64,000 nucleotides of DNA from NCBI RefSeq assembly GCF_030252345.1, contig NZ_CP126980.1, positions 4,169,501-4,233,500 of the forward strand. Direction: 5' to 3'. Of this stretch, positions 8,423 to 17,902 are shown in pieces. Numbering within the stretch: position 1 is the first letter of the stretch; every line of letters starts with the position of its first letter. Under the pieces are notes generated by a model. That model was not told where the DNA came from. It ran no database searches and was given only the letters and a program-made list of their open reading frames with translations. The translations under genes and the position numbers were made by a program. The DNA is from Actinoplanes oblitus (GTDB taxonomy: Bacteria; Actinomycetota; Actinomycetes; Mycobacteriales; Micromonosporaceae).

Positions 8423-9271
8423 ATGCTGAATAGCGTTAGTCCGGACAGCGCAGACGACTCTAGCGTCCATCCGGCACTCCCTGCGCCAGCCGGGGTCAAC
8501 GTCAACGTCCCGCACTCCGCCCGCATCTACGACTACTGGCTCGGCGGCAAGGACAACTTCGCCGTCGACCGCGCGGTCGGCGAGGCGATGATCCAGGCGA
8601 TCCCCGGCATGCGTTACATGGCCGGCGAGAACCGCAAGTTCGTCCACCGCGCCGCCCGTGACCTGGTGGAAAAGGAAGGCATCCGGCAGTTCCTGGACGT
8701 GGGCACCGGCATCCCGACCCGGCCCAACCTGCACGAGGTCGCGCAGCGGATCGCCCCGGAGACCCGGGTGGTCTACGTCGACAACGACCCGATCGTCCTG
8801 GTCCACGCCCGCGCCCTGATGCTCAGCTCCCCCGAGGGTCGCAGCGAGTACATCAGCGCCGACATCCGCGATCCCCGCTCGATCCTGACCGACAAGGTGC
8901 TCCGGGAGACCCTCGACCTGACCCGGCCGGTCGGTCTCACCCTGATCGCGATCCTGATGCTGCTCGCGGACGAGGACGACCCGTGGGCCACTGTCGCCGA
9001 GCTGCGCGACGCGATGCCGTCCGGCAGCTGCCTGGCGATCACCCACCCGACCGCCGACTTCAACCCCGACGAGGTCAACCAGGCCGTCGCCGCCGCCACC
9101 GGCGCCGGGATGACCCTGGTGGCCCGCACCCAGGAGGCGGTGGCCCGCTTCTTCGGCGACTGGGAGCTGCTCGAGCCCGGCCTGGTCCCGGTCTCCGCCT
9201 GGCGGCCCGACACCCCCGCCACCGATCCGAAAGCGGCTTATTACTGGGCCGGCATGGCCCGCAAATCGTAA
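8423..9271 (+). CDS. SAM-dependent methyltransferase, DUF574 (Methyltransf_19) family
   Basis: A 282-residue protein of the DUF574 family, abundant in filamentous actinobacteria. The family hallmark ARIYDYWLGGKDNFAVDR is at about residues 33-50. The SAM-binding motif follows as FLDVGTGIPTRPNLHE, with VVYVDNDPIVLVHARAL as the acidic motif and GLTLIAILMLLADEDDP in the next strand. The substrate of the family is not known to me. It heads a run of plus-strand genes; a second DUF574 gene lies 1.8 kb downstream. Confidence 0.9.
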   Translation: MLNSVSPDSADDSSVHPALPAPAGVNVNVPHSARIYDYWLGGKDNFAVDRAVGEAMIQAIPGMRYMAGENRKFVHRAARDLVEKEGIRQFLDVGTGIPTRPNLHEVAQRIAPETRVVYVDNDPIVLVHARALMLSSPEGRSEYISADIRDPRSILTDKVLRETLDLTRPVGLTLIAILMLLADEDDPWATVAELRDAMPSGSCLAITHPTADFNPDEVNQAVAAATGAGMTLVARTQEAVARFFGDWELLEPGLVPVSAWRPDTPATDPKAAYYWAGMARKS

Positions 9272-9294
9272 TCCGGCGAGGAAGGGGGTGTGGC

Positions 9295-10110
9295 ATGTTC
9301 ATCGATGACGAGTTCGCTCGCCGCTTCCACGGCGATGCGGGCCGAGGCCCAGCCGGGATGCGGCAACGGGTCCGGGCCGCTTCCGCCGCCTGCACAGGAT
9401 CCCGATCAGCGGACCAAAGCGATGATCACGCGGCCAAGTCTGCGGAACGGGTGTTACGGGGACTCGATCCCGCCGGCACGGAGCCGGACCTCGGGCTGGC
9501 GCAGATCGCGGTCGTCTACGCCAGCAGCTCGCTCGAAGGGTGTGACGATGCGATGAAGGTGGCATGGGCGCGCTACGCCCGTGCTACGCGGGAGTCGCTC
9601 TGCGGCCCGGTGCACCCGTTCACGGTCGGCGCCGCCCTGGTGCTGGCCGAGGCGTACGAACGCTGCGCTGTCCGTGCGGTGTCCGCCGGCGGGCGGGTGG
9701 CCCTGTATGAACACGCGGCTGCCGCGTACCGGTCCCTGATTGCCTTGTACGAGCGGCTGGTCATGCCGCGCGACGCAGAGCGGGCCCGGATCCGGCTGGC
9801 CGTTTGCCGGCACGCGGCGGGCGGGTGCGGCGAGGCGATCCGGCTGGCCGAAATGTGCTGGCAGACCTGGATGCGCACACCACGGCGCCTGCCGCCTGAC
9901 GGGTGCAGCTTCGCCGCACGCTACGCGGCGATGCTGCAGGCCTGCGGCCGCCAGACGGAAGCGGTTGCCGTCGCCCAGCAGGCGCGGAGCCTGCTTCCGG
10001 CCGGACACATGCCCGGCGCAATGCCGTTCACCCTCGCGTTCGAGGATGTCAGCCGGCGCCCGCACGAGGCGGTCTGCGCCGCCCGGTTGACCTGGGACCA
10101 GTCGTGGTGA
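9295..10110 (+). CDS. TPR-like helical protein of unknown function
   Basis: A 271-residue protein with no recognised enzyme motif. The central part has paired helices of tetratricopeptide character (HPFTVGAALVLAEAYERCA; HAAAAYRSLIALYERLVMPRD; RLAVCRHAAGGCGEAIRLAE). The ATG at 9295 follows GAAGGGGGTG; the longer open frame runs back through the methyltransferase gene and is not used. It ends in a GTGA overlap with the next gene, so they are co-translated. A distantly similar protein is encoded at 16359-17540. Confidence 0.65.
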   Translation: MFIDDEFARRFHGDAGRGPAGMRQRVRAASAACTGSRSADQSDDHAAKSAERVLRGLDPAGTEPDLGLAQIAVVYASSSLEGCDDAMKVAWARYARATRESLCGPVHPFTVGAALVLAEAYERCAVRAVSAGGRVALYEHAAAAYRSLIALYERLVMPRDAERARIRLAVCRHAAGGCGEAIRLAEMCWQTWMRTPRRLPPDGCSFAARYAAMLQACGRQTEAVAVAQQARSLLPAGHMPGAMPFTLAFEDVSRRPHEAVCAARLTWDQSW

Positions 10111-10730
10111 GCGCCGGGCAGACGGGCGCGCCCGCGCAGCGTGGGGCCGGGGGAGCGGGTGGTGCGGTTGCTGCGGCAACACTACGTTTTCCGTCCGCGG
10201 ATGCATTGCGGCTCGCTCGGCATTGCACCAGCGCGCTGGGAGATGACGGTGCGCTTCCGGTGACCGGCGATGGCGTCATCCTCGTGGAGGCGCTGTCGCG
10301 GGAAAGTGAATGGCTGACCTATGTCCTGCTGTTCGACCGGCAGGAACCCGGCTGTTGGACGTTGTACCAGGTTGGCCATCCGGGCAACGACGACGACTAT
10401 CTGCTGGTCGCCGATCTCAACGAGGGTTTGCGTGATCCCGCAGCGGTAGCCGGTGCCCAGCAGTGGGCCGCACGTGTCGTGGCGGTTCCGCGAAGCCTGG
10501 AGCATTCTGCCGTGGATCTCGCCGTCGGCCTGGCCGAGCCGGTGCCGCCGCGCCGGGTCACCGAGTGGCGCACGGTCCGCCATGACGGCTGGCTCGGCTA
10601 CGTGCCGCTGTTCAACGTCACCCAGCGGTGCGAGGTGCCGGTCAGCCTGATGAACCCGGAGACCGGCGCGGACTGCATCTGCCGATACCTGCCACAGGGT
10701 GCGTCGCTGGGTAGTGGTCGCCGTGGATAG
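10107..10730 (+). CDS. Hypothetical protein in the DUF574 gene block
   Basis: About 207 residues from a GTG overlapping the previous stop (GTGA); an in-frame GTG three bases earlier is the alternative. I recognise no family. The sequence has alternating strands and acidic loops (VILVEALSRESEWLTYVLLFDR, WTLYQVGHPGNDDDYLLVADL) and looks like a folded cytoplasmic alpha/beta protein. Codon use matches its neighbours. Confidence 0.6.
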   Translation: MSAGQTGAPAQRGAGGAGGAVAAATLRFPSADALRLARHCTSALGDDGALPVTGDGVILVEALSRESEWLTYVLLFDRQEPGCWTLYQVGHPGNDDDYLLVADLNEGLRDPAAVAGAQQWAARVVAVPRSLEHSAVDLAVGLAEPVPPRRVTEWRTVRHDGWLGYVPLFNVTQRCEVPVSLMNPETGADCICRYLPQGASLGSGRRG

Positions 10731-11103
10731 CAGGCGGACGATCGCGGTGCCGCCCGGCAGTGTGCTGCATCGGGCCGCAGCCGCCCTGCGAGAGAAGCAC
10801 CGCGACGCGGGGCTGGGCCGATGCGGCGCCTGCGGTCAGCCGGCACCGTGCCCGGTCGGCGTTAACGCTGATCTGGTGTGCCAGGCGGCGGGCGATGCCC
10901 CGGCCGCTGCGGCGCCGGCCGTCGGCGCGGGCAGCGGGGCGGACGCCGGCCGGAGGTGGTGGTCGCCGGCTGTGGGTGTGCCGGTCCCGCGGCCGGCCAG
11001 TGCCCCTGGGACGGGAGGCGACAACCGCACGGCCGGCCGCACATACGACGCCGCAGCCGGGTCGGGGCGTAGCCGTTCCGTGTCACCGCAAGGACCGTAT
11101 TGA
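10723..11103 (+). CDS. Small protein with a possible zinc knuckle
   Basis: About 126 residues from a GTG that overlaps the end of the previous gene; an ATG at 10699 in the same frame is possible. The first half has an RCGACGQPAPCP segment suggestive of a metal knuckle, while the second half is low-complexity Ala/Gly/Pro. I cannot assign a function. It lies just before the HTH-methyltransferase fusion and may be co-transcribed with it. Confidence 0.45.
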   Translation: MDSRRTIAVPPGSVLHRAAAALREKHRDAGLGRCGACGQPAPCPVGVNADLVCQAAGDAPAAAAPAVGAGSGADAGRRWWSPAVGVPVPRPASAPGTGGDNRTAGRTYDAAAGSGRSRSVSPQGPY

Positions 11104-11119
11104 GAGGCGACGGGACAGC

Positions 11120-12445
11120 ATGCCGCGCAAAGCCAAGAGATACAACGAGCAGCTCCGTGCCCGGTTCACCCGCCTGCCGTCACCGTCGCCGGGCCGCACG
11201 GGGCAACACATGACACAGGCCGAGTTGGCCGATGCCATCAACGCTGAACTGGCCAAGCTGTATCCCGACCGGGATCTGGCGCGGGAGGAATTGCTCGTCG
11301 ACTGGCGGTGGGTCGGCGACCTCATCCGGGGCAAGAACCGCTGGCCCGGTGACGAGCGCCGGCAGGCGGTGCTGCGCGTGTTGGGTGCCGACACTCCCGA
11401 CGAACTCGGCCTCTACCTGACTCGCCCTACCGGTGCCCTGGGCGGTGGCGGTCAACCCACGCACTCTGCCCCGGTGCCGGCACCAGGCCGGCACCTATCG
11501 CCGATGCCGGCACAGGCCGCGGCGTCGGGGGAGGCCCCTGCCGACGGCGCCGGGACGGCTGCTCGTCCGGCAGCGCCTTCCGGCCTGCTGTCGACGGCGG
11601 CCGTGGCCCCGGCGAGCGGCGCCAGCGTTTCCGGCGCCGCGGTGGGGCGCCGCGGGTTTGATACCACGACCGCTCATCCGGCGCGGCGGTACAACTACTG
11701 GCTGGGCGGCAAGAGCCATTTCCCGGCCGATCGCGAGTCGGGGGAGCTGATCGCGAGGGCGTGGCCGGCGGTTGTGACCGCGGCACGGGAGAACCGGGCG
11801 TTTCTGCGCCGCAGCGTGACCTGCCTGGCGGATCTGGGCATCCGGCAGTTCCTCGACGTCGGGTGCGGGCTGCCGTTGCCCGGTCAGGACACTCATGACC
11901 TCGTGCAGCGGGTCGCCGCCGACGCGCGGGTCGTGTACGTGGACAACGATCCTATGGTCAGCAGCCACGCCGAGGCTCTGCTGTGCGACGACCCGCAGGG
12001 CCGTACCGGGTACGTCGAGGCCGACATCCGGGATCCCACCGCTCTGGTACGGCATCCCAGGTTGCGGTCCGTGCTCGACCTGGATCGCCCGGTCGGACTG
12101 CTTGTCGTCGCGGTGCTGCACTTCATCCACGACCAGGATGAGGCGATCAGCATCTTCCGGCAGCTGTCCCAGGCACTGCCCTCCGGCAGTTACGTGGCGT
12201 TCAGCCACGCCACCATGGATTTCAGCAGCCCCGCGGACCGCGCCCGGTATGAGCAGATGTTCGACGCCGGCCAGACCGACGTCCGGGCCCGCACCGAAGA
12301 CCAGCTCGCGGACTTCTTCACCGGCCTGCAACTCATCGAACCCGGACTGGTCGCGGCACCGCACTGGCGCCCGGACCGGCCCTCCGCCGAGCTACCGGCA
12401 CCCGACCAGGTCGCGATCTACGGCGGCGTCGGCTGGATTCCCTAG
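11120..12445 (+). CDS. DUF574 methyltransferase fused to an N-terminal HTH-like domain
   Basis: A 441-residue protein. Residues 1-105 resemble the front of actinobacterial HTH regulators (HMTQAELADAINAELAKLYP ... WRWVGDLIRGKNRWP). Residues about 110-180 are a Pro/Ala-rich linker. From about 185 there is a full DUF574 methyltransferase with ARRYNYWLGGKSHFPADRES, QFLDVGCGLPLPGQDTHD and VVYVDNDPMVSSHAEAL. The fusion implies that methyl transfer or SAM binding is tied to DNA binding or to a partner of the HTH region. The ATG at 11120 is the first one fitting the HTH start; the longer frame is shadow sequence. Confidence 0.8.
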   Translation: MPRKAKRYNEQLRARFTRLPSPSPGRTGQHMTQAELADAINAELAKLYPDRDLAREELLVDWRWVGDLIRGKNRWPGDERRQAVLRVLGADTPDELGLYLTRPTGALGGGGQPTHSAPVPAPGRHLSPMPAQAAASGEAPADGAGTAARPAAPSGLLSTAAVAPASGASVSGAAVGRRGFDTTTAHPARRYNYWLGGKSHFPADRESGELIARAWPAVVTAARENRAFLRRSVTCLADLGIRQFLDVGCGLPLPGQDTHDLVQRVAADARVVYVDNDPMVSSHAEALLCDDPQGRTGYVEADIRDPTALVRHPRLRSVLDLDRPVGLLVVAVLHFIHDQDEAISIFRQLSQALPSGSYVAFSHATMDFSSPADRARYEQMFDAGQTDVRARTEDQLADFFTGLQLIEPGLVAAPHWRPDRPSAELPAPDQVAIYGGVGWIP

Positions 12446-12882
12446 CAGCCGGCGACCGCAGCACCCGCGGGCACCGGCCCCGGATGTCGGACAACTCCAC
12501 CTCACGATCCGTATCGGGCAGCCCGGGTGGCACCGTGCCACATCGGCCGCTCCGCGTTCCCGTCTGCCCATCAACGGCACGTGTTCGATGCGCAGCAAGG
12601 TTCCCAGGAGGCCACCGGCGATCCGTGTCAGGACCGTACATCCGAATCCGTGTTTATACGGTATTCCCTGACATCGATAGTTGTGTGAATGTTGCTGAGC
12701 AATTCCGGTCAGCCTCACCCGTAGGTCCGGCTGAACGGCACCGCAGTCGTCCCGGCCGGCCAGGCCAGACCAGGCCGGGGCACGTGGGCGGCGGGGACCC
12801 GCCGGCTCCCGCGCGCCGGTGCGCGCCCGCCGCCCACACCACCTTTCTGACCGACATCCGCCACCACTTGTTCGGGGGTTCG
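12446..12882. other. Intergenic region before the GPP34 gene
   Basis: About 440 bases with no supported gene. The open frame of the GPP34 gene continues upstream through it, but the composition and lack of an initiation site argue against coding. Confidence 0.4.
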
Positions 12883-13845
12883 ATGTTCTCCCCAGAGCCG
12901 CCGGATCACCACGATCCGCGCCATGCCCCGGTAGCACCCCGGCACGCCGCCGGGCTCACCACCAACCACCCGGCCGGCCCGGCTGCCTTCCCTGCTGGCG
13001 GGTCCGGCGGCACACTACCGGGCCCGGCCGCTCACGGCCTGGCAGGTGGGGCATCCCAGCCGGTCGTCGCTGACGCGCCCGGCTGGCCTCCCGCCGCGCC
13101 GACCGGCAGGTACGACACCATCGCGACCCGTCCACCATCGACCTACCGGTTCGGGGACGAGCCGGCACGCACGCGCAGGCAGTGGCCGCGGTTCGCCGAC
13201 GAGCTGTTCCGCCTCGCCCACGACGGCGCCAAGCTGTTCGTCGACCGTGACCTCGCCGCGGTCGGCCTCGCGTGCGCGGTCCTGGCCGAACTGGTCGCGA
13301 CCGATCATCTCGCCGTCGGCCAGGACCGCCTCGTCGTCATCGGCCGGCAGCCGCCCCCGGACGCGCTGGCGCACACCATCGCGGAGCAGGTGGCCGGCGA
13401 GCCCGAGTCGCTGCCGGTCGAGGACTGGTTGCGTTATCTGTCCGGCGACATCTACGACCAGGTCGCCAAACGCATGGTGATGGCGGGTGATCTGGTCGAG
13501 GTCACGCGGGCGCGGTTGTTCGGCCGGTCACGCACCGTCTACCAGCCGGCCGACAACAACGCCGCCTATTGGTCCTGTGCCCGGCTGGCCACCGCCGCCC
13601 GGCGGGGCCAGTCCCTGCTTGAGCAGGGCCACGTCAACCCCTTTACCAGCGTGTTCGACGACTTCGACCGGGTGCTGGTGGGGCTGTGTCTGTCCACCGG
13701 CGTATATCAGCGGGTCTTCGCCGGAACCCCTCAGCACGTCATCACGCAGCTCGCCGACGTCGGGCAGCGCAGCCGGGCACCGATTCCGGAGCTGCTGGGC
13801 GCGCTCGACCGCCTCGTCGGCGGTGCCGTCCTGATCCGCGCCTGA
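12883..13845 (+). CDS. GPP34 (GOLPH3/Vps74-like) family phosphoprotein
   Basis: A 320-residue protein. After a disordered Pro/Gly-rich leader of about 110 residues comes an all-helical GPP34 domain: FADELFRLAHDGAKLFVDRDLAAVGLACAVLAELV, RLVVIGRQPPPD, VEDWLRYLSGDIYDQVAKRM, GDLVEVTRARLFGRSRTVYQ and the late FDRVLVGLCLSTGV helix. Eukaryotic homologues bind phosphatidylinositol-4-phosphate at the Golgi. Actinobacterial copies are common, but their role is not established to my knowledge. The ATG at 12883 is chosen because the upstream extension is not protein-like. Confidence 0.8.
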   Translation: MFSPEPPDHHDPRHAPVAPRHAAGLTTNHPAGPAAFPAGGSGGTLPGPAAHGLAGGASQPVVADAPGWPPAAPTGRYDTIATRPPSTYRFGDEPARTRRQWPRFADELFRLAHDGAKLFVDRDLAAVGLACAVLAELVATDHLAVGQDRLVVIGRQPPPDALAHTIAEQVAGEPESLPVEDWLRYLSGDIYDQVAKRMVMAGDLVEVTRARLFGRSRTVYQPADNNAAYWSCARLATAARRGQSLLEQGHVNPFTSVFDDFDRVLVGLCLSTGVYQRVFAGTPQHVITQLADVGQRSRAPIPELLGALDRLVGGAVLIRA

Positions 13846-13900
13846 TCTCCCTCCGCTCTCCCTCCGCTTCCCAGCAGCCCTTTTCTTGTCAGGAGTTCTC

Positions 13901-15430
13901 GTGTCGCACCCCCCTTCACGTTCGCGTCCGGCCAGCCCGGTCCTGCAGGCGCTGGCCCGGGACCGGCTCGGAACAGTCGGGGTAGTCGCTTTCATCGTGG
14001 CCGCCGCTGCACCGCTGACCGTGCTCGGTGGTGGCGCCCCGACCGGCTGGGCGGTCACCGGCCTGCTCGGCATCCCGCTGGGCTACCTGCTCATCGCGCT
14101 GGTGCTGTGTGTCTTCTCGATCGGTTACATGGCGATGTCGCGGCGGATCGTCAACTCCGGCGCGTTCTACACCTACATCGCCCACGGGCTCGGCCCGGTG
14201 CTCGGTGTCGGCGCGGCGGCCGTCGCGGTGCTCGCGTACACGGCGATGGGCAACGGCCTCTACGGCGGGCTCGGTCCGGCCGCCGCGGACTTCGTCGCGG
14301 CCCAGTCCGGCTGGTCGACGCCGTGGTGGCTGTGGGCGCTGATCGCCTGGGCGATCATCGCGGGGCTCGGCGTCGCGCCGGTCGACAAGATCGGATGGGT
14401 CCTGAAAGTCTTGCTGGCCGGCGAGATGCTGGTGGCGCTGGTGTTCGCGCTCGTGCAGATCACCCACCCGGCCGGTGGGCACGTCCAGCTGACCGCGATC
14501 GCACCGAACCAATTGTTCACCGCCAGGATCGGCGTCGTGCTGACGATCGCGATCACCGGTTTCGTCGGCTTCGAAGGCGGCCCGGTCCTGAGCGAAGAGA
14601 CCAAGGACCCGCGCCGGACCGTGCCCATGGCCACCTACCTCGCGCTCATCCTCATCGGGGCGCTCTACGGCTTCGGCGCCCTCGCGATGACCGTCGCCGC
14701 CGGGCCCGGCACCATCGTCGAGGCCGCGACCAGCCAGGGCACCGACCTGATCTTCAACCTGTCCGCGCCGTACGTGCCGTCGTGGCTGATCGCCGTCGGG
14801 CGCGGGCTGTACGTCACCAGCCTGTTTGCGGCCACCCTCAGCTTCCACCAGTTCGTGGTCCGCTACCTGTACGCCCTCGCCCGCGAACGCGTCTTCTTCC
14901 AGAAGCTGGCCGCCACCAGTGTGCGCACCCAATCCCCGAAGACCGCCTCGCTGGTGCACAGTGCCATCTCCCTCACGGTGATCTGCACGTACGCGTACGC
15001 CGGCTGGGATCCGGTCGTCAACCTGTTCTTCTGGATCACCGTCACCGGTGGACTCGGGGTGCTGATCCTCATGCTGGTCACCTCGATCGCGGTGTTCGTC
15101 TACTTCCTGCGCTCGGCCAACCGCGACGGCGTCGGCGTGACCCGCGGGCTGCTCGCCCCGATCGTGGCGTCCGCGGTGCTGGCCTGGATCCTGCTGGTCA
15201 CCCTGCAGCAGTTCCACGTCCTGCTCGGCGTCGACGCCTCCTCACCCTGGCGGTGGGTCTTCCCGTACGCCTACGCGGTAGCGGCACTGCTGGGCATGTG
15301 GTGGGCGCTGTACCTACGCATCGCCCGGCCCGACGTGTATGCCGGGATCGGCGCCGGCGCCCGCAGTGGCCTGATGAGCCGGCCGCACCACACCGGGCCC
15401 GCCACCGCGGCAAGCCGGTGGTCGGCATGA
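13901..15430 (+). CDS. APC-superfamily amino-acid permease
   Basis: A 509-residue integral membrane protein with about 12 hydrophobic segments. The first segment carries the APC unwound-helix region (VAFIVAAAAPLTVLGGGAPTGW), and the GFVGFEGGPVLSEETKDPRRTVP motif of the transmembrane 6 region is typical of amino-acid/polyamine permeases. The GTG at 13901 has CAGGAG 5 bases upstream. The stop overlaps the start of the GNAT gene (ATGA), suggesting the transported compound might be acetylated by its partner; that is inference. Confidence 0.85.
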   Translation: MSHPPSRSRPASPVLQALARDRLGTVGVVAFIVAAAAPLTVLGGGAPTGWAVTGLLGIPLGYLLIALVLCVFSIGYMAMSRRIVNSGAFYTYIAHGLGPVLGVGAAAVAVLAYTAMGNGLYGGLGPAAADFVAAQSGWSTPWWLWALIAWAIIAGLGVAPVDKIGWVLKVLLAGEMLVALVFALVQITHPAGGHVQLTAIAPNQLFTARIGVVLTIAITGFVGFEGGPVLSEETKDPRRTVPMATYLALILIGALYGFGALAMTVAAGPGTIVEAATSQGTDLIFNLSAPYVPSWLIAVGRGLYVTSLFAATLSFHQFVVRYLYALARERVFFQKLAATSVRTQSPKTASLVHSAISLTVICTYAYAGWDPVVNLFFWITVTGGLGVLILMLVTSIAVFVYFLRSANRDGVGVTRGLLAPIVASAVLAWILLVTLQQFHVLLGVDASSPWRWVFPYAYAVAALLGMWWALYLRIARPDVYAGIGAGARSGLMSRPHHTGPATAASRWSA

Positions 15431-16050
15431 CCGCCCCCGACACCACTCGTATCCGCCGGGCCCGGCGACAAGACGGTGACACCGTCCTGGTCGCCGGCAT
15501 CCTCACCGACGCCTTCTTCGCCGGGGACCTCGCCGGGTGGCTGGTCCCCGACACCACCCAGCGGGCCCAGATCTACCCGCCGTACTTCCGGATGCTGGCC
15601 AAACACGCCGTCAAACACGGCCACGTCGAGCTGCTCGGCGACGATGCGACCGCCGTCTGGTACGACCTCGATGCGAACCCGGCGCCGGTGATCGCCGACT
15701 ACGACCGCCAGCTCGCCCTGATCACCGGCCCCGCCCTGCCCCGGTTCCGGCAGCTCGACCGCGCCATGCACCGGCATCACCCCGACCCGCACCTGCACCC
15801 ACACGCCTACCTCGCCTTCCTCGCCGTGCGGCCCGCCGCGCAAGGCCGCGGTCTCGGCGCCGCGCTGCTCGCGCACCGGCACCACGACCTCGACAAACAC
15901 CAGCGGCACGCCTACCTGGAAGCGACCGGGCCGCGCAACCGTGCCCTCTACGGCCGCCACGGTTACGCCCTCTGCGGGATAACCGAGATCACCCCGGGCG
16001 CGCCGGTCCTGTACCCGATGTGGCGCAAACCCGGCGGCCTGGTGGTGTAG
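15427..16050 (+). CDS. GNAT-family N-acetyltransferase
   Basis: A 207-residue acetyl-CoA-dependent acyltransferase. Motif A is HAYLAFLAVRPAAQGRGLGAALLAHR, with the pyrophosphate-binding Q-G-R-G-L-G, and is followed by AYLEATGPRNRALYGRHGY, the usual motif B with Asn and Tyr. The N-terminal half (ILTDAFFAGDLAGWLVPD, YPPYFRMLAKHAV) is like small-molecule GNATs in actinobacteria. It is translationally coupled to the permease gene upstream. The substrate is unknown. Confidence 0.85.
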   Translation: MTAPDTTRIRRARRQDGDTVLVAGILTDAFFAGDLAGWLVPDTTQRAQIYPPYFRMLAKHAVKHGHVELLGDDATAVWYDLDANPAPVIADYDRQLALITGPALPRFRQLDRAMHRHHPDPHLHPHAYLAFLAVRPAAQGRGLGAALLAHRHHDLDKHQRHAYLEATGPRNRALYGRHGYALCGITEITPGAPVLYPMWRKPGGLVV

Positions 16051-16358
16051 CCCCGGTGCCGTCCCGGTAGCCGACCGACCTCGCGAAGGACGCCGGCCCG
16101 TCTGCTCCGAGCCCTCGGCTCGGGGGCCGGTCCGTCGCTACAGGCAGCGCTGCCGTTCAGGGGTCGGGCGGTGCCGCCCCGCCTGCCCGCACGGACATCC
16201 GCACCCCGTGCGGCCGGGCTGCGGGATTCGCGCGTCACCGCGAGATTCCCGCGCCGGGTGCGCATCCCACCCTCGGGTGCGCACCCGGCCTCCCCAGTCG
16301 TACCCGCCCCGGCGGCACCACCGTCGGCAATCCGCTCACCGGGAGGAAGGCACCGCCC
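16051..16358. other. Intergenic region with a hairpin
   Basis: 308 bases without a gene. A perfect 7-bp hairpin, CCGAGCC (16107-16113) / GGCTCGG (16117-16123) with a 3-base loop, lies about 60 bases after the GNAT stop. It may end transcription, although no T-run follows. The 3' end carries the GGGAGGAAGG ribosome site of the next gene. Confidence 0.45.
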
Positions 16359-17540
16359 ATGGCACGACCACGCCCGCGTACCCGCGCTCGCCGCGGGCGG
16401 ACGGCACGAATCGTCTCGCATCCACCGGTACGGCCGCAGCGCAACAGCAGCGGCCTCGACAACCTGAGCGACGCCGCGATCACCGCGCGCCGCCAGATCG
16501 CCGCCGGCGCCATCACCGACGCCGTCACCCTGCTCGCCCAGCACCTGGCCGGACGCGACTACGCGTGGCAGCCGGCCGACCCGGCGATGGTCGACGCCAC
16601 CACCCTGTACGCCCTGCACACCACCGGCCCCGAGCAGCTCGCCGCCGCCCGCTACGCCTACCACGGCAGCCGGCGCCTGCATCCCCGGCAGCCGCACCAC
16701 CCGCGCCGCCTCGACGCCGCGCACGCCTACGGCCTCGCCCTGCACCAGCACACCCACTTCGAGCAGGCCATCCAGATCCGCCGAAACCTGCTCGCCACCT
16801 ACCACCGCCTGCGCTGTCCCGCCGGCATCCTCGCCACCGTCACCGGCCTCGCCGAAAGCCTGCACGCCGCCGGCCGATGCCCGGAGGCCCTCCGGGCCAT
16901 CGCCTGGGTCTGGCACATCCACGACCGCAACATCATCCAGAACAACCCCAGCACGGGCGCGGCGGTCCTCGGCACCTACCTGCGCATGCTGCGCGGCTGC
17001 CGCCGTGACCGCGACCTGACCGCACTGCTGCACCAGGCCCAGCACCACCCGGCATGGAGCCTCCTGGTCGCCGCCCGATCCCCGGCGCTCGACGCCGCCG
17101 ACCACCGGGCGGTGACCGCCCACCGCAGCGGCGTCTGCACCCACACCCCGCAACCGATGACCGCTATCACGACCTTGCCCCCGCCGCCGCCCGCATGCTC
17201 GCCGACCACCGTGGGCCCGCGGGACGCACCGCCGCGGCGCGCCAGGGCCGCGGGGCGCCGCACGCCGGCCGCAGGCCGCGACACGAGTCGGCACCCGCTG
17301 GCCGGCTACCCCACCAGCGACATCGCAGGCGCGGTCGGCCGGCTGCTCACCGCACCCGAAGCCCAACCGCTGCTGCCGCCCGCGCGGACACCGCATCCCG
17401 ACGACCTCGCCGCTCACCAGCATCTCACCGGCCGGCTCACCGCCTATCTGGCCCACCGGCGCGCTCTGCGAGTCGCCATGTACACCGCAGCAGTCGCCGC
17501 GCTCACCACCGTCGTCGTCGTGGCGATTCTGCTGCGCTGA
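16359..17540 (+). CDS. TPR-like protein with a C-terminal membrane anchor
   Basis: A 393-residue protein. A basic leader is followed at about 30-240 by helical repeat pairs (YALHTTGPEQLAAARYAYHG; LDAAHAYGLALHQHTHFEQAIQIR; LATVTGLAESLHAAGRCPEALRAI), then a long disordered Pro/Arg-rich part. The last 20 residues form one hydrophobic segment (AAVAALTTVVVVAILLR), consistent with tail anchoring. The ATG has GGGAGGAAGG upstream. It resembles the protein at 9295-10110 in its helical core. Function unknown. Confidence 0.65.
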   Translation: MARPRPRTRARRGRTARIVSHPPVRPQRNSSGLDNLSDAAITARRQIAAGAITDAVTLLAQHLAGRDYAWQPADPAMVDATTLYALHTTGPEQLAAARYAYHGSRRLHPRQPHHPRRLDAAHAYGLALHQHTHFEQAIQIRRNLLATYHRLRCPAGILATVTGLAESLHAAGRCPEALRAIAWVWHIHDRNIIQNNPSTGAAVLGTYLRMLRGCRRDRDLTALLHQAQHHPAWSLLVAARSPALDAADHRAVTAHRSGVCTHTPQPMTAITTLPPPPPACSPTTVGPRDAPPRRARAAGRRTPAAGRDTSRHPLAGYPTSDIAGAVGRLLTAPEAQPLLPPARTPHPDDLAAHQHLTGRLTAYLAHRRALRVAMYTAAVAALTTVVVVAILLR

Positions 17541-17611
17541 CCCCGCCTTGACCCCCTTGCACCACGTGGACCGCATGAGCAGCCGCCACCGCTTAGCAAC
17601 CTGGAGGCCTG

Positions 17612-17902
17612 ATGACATCCGTGACCGCACGCCACCGCTCAGCACCACGGGACCGCGGCAACGCACCGCAGCCGACACGATCTCGCGGGAAACGGCTGTC
17701 GGGGACCGAACTCGCTGCCATGCAGAAAACAGTCGTCGAGCTGTACCGGCAGCACCATTCCATCCGGGCGATCGCCGCCGCCACCAAACGGTCCTACGGC
17801 TCTACGCATCGTGCTCTCAAGCAGGCCGGGATCGAGTTCCGATCCCGCAGCTGGCGCCCCAGAACCCCACATATCCCCGCCCGCCACATTCCGATCAGGT
17901 GA
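17612..17902 (+). CDS. Small helix-turn-helix protein
   Basis: A 96-residue basic protein. Residues about 35-75 form a resolvase/recombinase-like HTH: VVELYRQHHSIRAIAAATKRSYGSTHRALKQAGIEF. It is nearly all DNA-binding domain, with a Ser/Arg-rich front and a Pro-rich tail. The stop overlaps the next start (TGATG), so the two HTH proteins are produced together. The repeated scheme I-x-x-I-A-A-x-x-x-R-S-Y-G is shared with its neighbour. Confidence 0.75.
   Translation: MTSVTARHRSAPRDRGNAPQPTRSRGKRLSGTELAAMQKTVVELYRQHHSIRAIAAATKRSYGSTHRALKQAGIEFRSRSWRPRTPHIPARHIPIR

Noticed and set aside
13916..15217. 433-codon minus-strand frame
   Set aside because: It lies opposite a clear 12-segment permease; its product is low-complexity Asp/Gly/Arg with no domain.
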